Position numbers and translations under genes: made by a program. A DNA stretch of 5,661 nucleotides from an uncultured Porphyromonas sp. (GTDB lineage Bacteria; Bacteroidota; Bacteroidia; Bacteroidales; Porphyromonadaceae), in assembly GCA_902465775.1 (NCBI GenBank), contig CABQOJ010000085.1, forward strand, positions 1 through 5,661. Reading direction: 5' to 3'. Positions 3,614 to 5,661 of the stretch are shown piece after piece (within the stretch, counting starts at the first letter, position 1; each line of letters opens with the position of its first letter). The notes under the pieces are model-generated. The model was not told where the DNA came from. It was given only the letters and a program-made list of their open reading frames with translations, and did not search any database.

Positions 3614-5661
3614 TTACTTCGTACGCTTCTTACGTCTGCTGTAAAGGAGAGAGAGCACCAGTATGAGGACGAGTACGACGCCTCCGATGATGACCACCTC
3701 GGTCGTGTAGAGATGATCCTGATCCTCTGCAGAGGCAGCGCCAGCGGCCTGCTTCTTGCCCTGGGCCTTGTCCGAGTCCTTCGAGAGTACCTGCTGCTTT
3801 TGGTCAGACTGTGAGGTCACCTTGAGCGCTTTGTCTAGGGCTGCGGTGTACCCTTGCTGCTGCTCGGGTGTGAGTTGATCTTGGATCATCTTCCGCAGCT
3901 TAGCATTGTCACAGACCATACCGCTACAGCCAGCCCCCGCCTTTGCCAAGCTCTCGGCATGGAGCCGAGCGATGGTCTGCTTTTGCTCAGGAGTTGCCTG
4001 CCAGTACCCCTTGCGAATGGTCTCCATCATGGAGGCGGTGAGGTCTTGTAGGGCTGCGGGGTTGTTTCGCTCGAAGAAGTCAACGGTGCCGAGCTGATGC
4101 TTGTCCACGACATACATATCGTAGAGAGCATCCCAGAGCTCCTTGTCGATGGCGGAGGGCTTCATGACGTTCCACGCATAGGTATTGCGGATGGTCTCGT
4201 CGATAGCGTCTGCCGCTCCCGCGCCCTCTTTGAGTTGCTCACGCACATAGGTGGGGTTGAGGATGGTGGTGCGAGCTTCGATGCCAATAGCATGCTTGAT
4301 CTCCTGCGTCTTGACACGACGACGGTTGCGCAGATCGGTGAAGTAGCCCTCGGGGTCCTTGCCCGTGACGTGACGTACGGAGAGGGTGAGTCCGCCCATA
4401 AACTCATAGACGTGATCCAAGCTTAGCGCGCCCCACGTATTGCTCTGACGGGGCTGGACGACGGCATCCGTGTTTTGCAGTGCCGCCTCAAAGATACCCT
4501 TGGCGGTCTCGCCCCAGAGCTCTTCGTCGCCATAGATGGCACCCATATTGTTCAAATAAACCTCGGCGATCTCGCTCTCTTTCTCCCAGCGGTCACCGCT
4601 CTCGACCATCTCCTGAATGCCTGTACCGTAGGCACCGTTGAGACCGCCGAAGATGCGCTTACCGCTGAGCTTACGCGCCTGCTCGGGGGGTACGCCATGC
4701 TCTAGGAGCACACGCTCTGCCTCGACACGTCCGAGGGCTATCTGGTTAGGCGTCTTGCCATCCTTGGTCTCTGCGACGAGGTCCATAGCCTTTTGTAAGA
4801 GGAAGAGTCGGGAGGCTGCGATGTCTCGGAGCTGGCCCGAGGTTTGTATGACTACATCCACACGAGGTCTGCCGAGCTCCTTGATGGGGATGACGCGTAC
4901 ATCGAGCACCTTGCCACGGCGGTCACGCACGGGCTCGACACCGAGGAGTGCCATGATCTCTGCGATGGTGGTGCCCTCGCTCTCGATGAAACTACTGCTC
5001 CAGAGCGTGAAGCTCACCTTGCGTGGTATGGAGTCGTTGTGACGAGAGCGGTAGTCGGCTAGGAGCGCATCGGCTAGCTGCTGTCCGTCCTCCCAAGCCT
5101 TTGCCGTGGGTGTCATCTCGGGATCAATGGCGTAGAGGTTGCGCCCGGTGGGTAGTACGGAGGGGCTAGCGATGAAGTCTCCGCCTGGCGAAGGTGCCGT
5201 ATAGCCTCCACTGAGCGCATTGGCGAGCGAAGCTAGCTCGAGCTGTGGCGAAGTGATCAGCATACGCTTATAATATGGTATCTCTGCCACGGAGCGACGC
5301 AACAGACTGATCCCCTCGGCGAGGAGTACCAGCTTGGGGTCTTGCTTCGTCTCAGCGCTGGCGGGTTTGCCATGAGGAGGCATACCGCCACCCATTCCTT
5401 TGGACATATTCTTTGGCATACCTCCTGGGTGACCACTAGGCATCCCACTAGGCTTGCCCTGTGGCTTAGCTTTTGCCTTGTCACCGCCCATCATACCGGC
5501 AGGCATACCGCCCATCATACTGGACTGTGCGCTCTCCTCTTGTTGCGCCTTGAGGAACTGATCGGCACGCGCCAGCTCGGTGCCACTAACGCCTAGCGAC
5601 TGAATGAGTGCATCGACCTCTCCTGCGGCAATCTCTCGATCCTGAACACGAGCCACAAAGC
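3614..5661 (-). CDS. hmuS: HmuS: CobN/Mg-chelatase-like haem-processing protein, C-terminal part (5' end outside window)
   Basis: The frame is open to the right edge; the GTG at 5656 is internal, since a Phe codon precedes it in frame. About 681 residues are present, numbered here from that codon. CobN-family blocks appear in order: FTLWSSSFIESEGTTIAEIMALLGV with ELGRPRVDVVIQTSGQLRD (about 216-278), RIFGGLNGAYGTGIQEM (334-350), LNNMGAIYGDEELWGE (368-383), TDAVVQPRQSNTWG with DHVYEFMGGL (396-423), and ILNPTYVREQL with a NAYAW-like TYAWN (465-496). Two additions stand out: a Met/Gly/Pro/His-rich insert at about 47-96 and, after a Cys pair (CSGMVC, 577-582) and a charged linker, a single membrane helix (about 653-671) with tail RRKKRTK. 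The tail predicts a cytoplasmic C-terminus and a periplasmic body. In the hmu operon this is HmuS; work on gut Bacteroides HmuS, as I recall it, reported iron removal from haem. A cobaltochelatase in B12 synthesis is less likely, as no cob genes are present. Confidence 0.88.
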   Translation of the reverse strand, partial: FVARVQDREIAAGEVDALIQSLGVSGTELARADQFLKAQQEESAQSSMMGGMPAGMMGGDKAKAKPQGKPSGMPSGHPGGMPKNMSKGMGGGMPPHGKPASAETKQDPKLVLLAEGISLLRRSVAEIPYYKRMLITSPQLELASLANALSGGYTAPSPGGDFIASPSVLPTGRNLYAIDPEMTPTAKAWEDGQQLADALLADYRSRHNDSIPRKVSFTLWSSSFIESEGTTIAEIMALLGVEPVRDRRGKVLDVRVIPIKELGRPRVDVVIQTSGQLRDIAASRLFLLQKAMDLVAETKDGKTPNQIALGRVEAERVLLEHGVPPEQARKLSGKRIFGGLNGAYGTGIQEMVESGDRWEKESEIAEVYLNNMGAIYGDEELWGETAKGIFEAALQNTDAVVQPRQSNTWGALSLDHVYEFMGGLTLSVRHVTGKDPEGYFTDLRNRRRVKTQEIKHAIGIEARTTILNPTYVREQLKEGAGAADAIDETIRNTYAWNVMKPSAIDKELWDALYDMYVVDKHQLGTVDFFERNNPAALQDLTASMMETIRKGYWQATPEQKQTIARLHAESLAKAGAGCSGMVCDNAKLRKMIQDQLTPEQQQGYTAALDKALKVTSQSDQKQQVLSKDSDKAQGKKQAAGAASAEDQDHLYTTEVVIIGGVVLVLILVLSLLYSRRKKRTK
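3644..3700 (-). other. C-terminal membrane anchor of HmuS
   Basis: These codons give EVVIIGGVVLVLILVLSLL, an uninterrupted hydrophobic helix, followed at once by a cluster of Arg and Lys (YSRRKKRTK) and preceded by a low-complexity Lys/Gln/Ala/Asp linker. By the positive-inside rule the tail is cytoplasmic and the large CobN-like body periplasmic. Soluble cobaltochelatase CobN has no such anchor. Confidence 0.85.
5372..5518 (-). other. Met/His/Gly/Pro-rich low-complexity insert in HmuS
   Basis: In 49 codons there are ten Met and two His, with five MP dipeptides, mostly as repeated GMP (GGMPAGMMGG, SGMPSGHPGGMPKNM, GMGGGMPPHG). The segment is flanked by helix-forming sequence on both sides and falls between conserved CobN blocks, so it is probably a flexible exposed loop. 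Met and His clusters of this kind bind soft metals or haem in other proteins; that role here is inference. Confidence 0.75.

Noticed and set aside
3854..5596. Several plus-strand open frames opposite hmuS (for example 4097-4426 and 4638-5042)
   Set aside because: They are shadows of the GC-rich hmuS coding frame, which carries clear CobN-family blocks throughout.
3614..5656. Complete hmuS gene starting at the GTG at 5656
   Set aside because: The frame continues past 5656 to the edge, and the N-terminal half of the CobN fold and a signal peptide are missing, so this GTG is an internal Val codon.

Overview
The window reads as chromosomal DNA from a Bacteroidales bacterium, most likely a Porphyromonas species or close relative. 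The main grounds are a haem-uptake gene order matching hmuS-hmuT-hmuU-hmuV of Porphyromonas and Bacteroides, a Bacteroidetes-style SDR-family L-threonine dehydrogenase, and start codons without clear Shine-Dalgarno sequences. No 16S rRNA or other taxonomic marker is present, so the genus is inference.

Layout. On the plus strand, 1-369 is the 3' end of an L-threonine 3-dehydrogenase gene (its 5' end lies before the window), closed by a strong UUCG-type stem-loop at 415-449. The stretch 370-943 has no credible gene but is dense in structure: a short hairpin (390-406), the terminator, a 129-bp element bounded by imperfect inverted repeats with internal hairpins (478-606), a 22-nt-period tandem array of 18-nt hairpins whose arms change in compensating pairs (669-796), and a minus-strand terminator (861-889).

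Everything from 944 to the right edge is on the minus strand. In transcription order (right to left): the C-terminal part of a CobN-like protein (HmuS, 3614 to beyond 5661), a seven-helix membrane protein (HmuT, 2906-3610), a MotA/TolQ/ExbB proton-channel-type protein (HmuU, 2264-2881), a small DUF2149 protein with an ExbD-like membrane aspartate (HmuV, 1942-2280), then a secreted YD-repeat protein (944-1879). hmuS to hmuV are tightly packed (3-bp gap, 24-bp gap, 17-bp overlap) and look like one transcription unit; hmuY and hmuR would be expected beyond the right edge. The YD-repeat gene follows after 62 bp with no visible terminator before it, but it is clearly more AT-rich and may be an accessory gene sharing the operon's tail and the terminator at 861-889.

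How the genes may work together. HmuY and HmuR (not seen here) bring haem across the outer membrane. HmuS is a chelatase-superfamily protein anchored by a C-terminal membrane helix, with its bulk predicted on the periplasmic side. HmuU and HmuV look like the two halves of a proton-driven stator (ExbB/ExbD type), and HmuT is a polytopic partner. An envelope complex in which HmuS acts on haem and HmuT/U/V energise or transport is a reasonable inference, not something the sequence proves. The least explained parts are the Met/His-rich insert of HmuS, the stator-like HmuU/HmuV pair, and the two structured repeat elements at 478-796.
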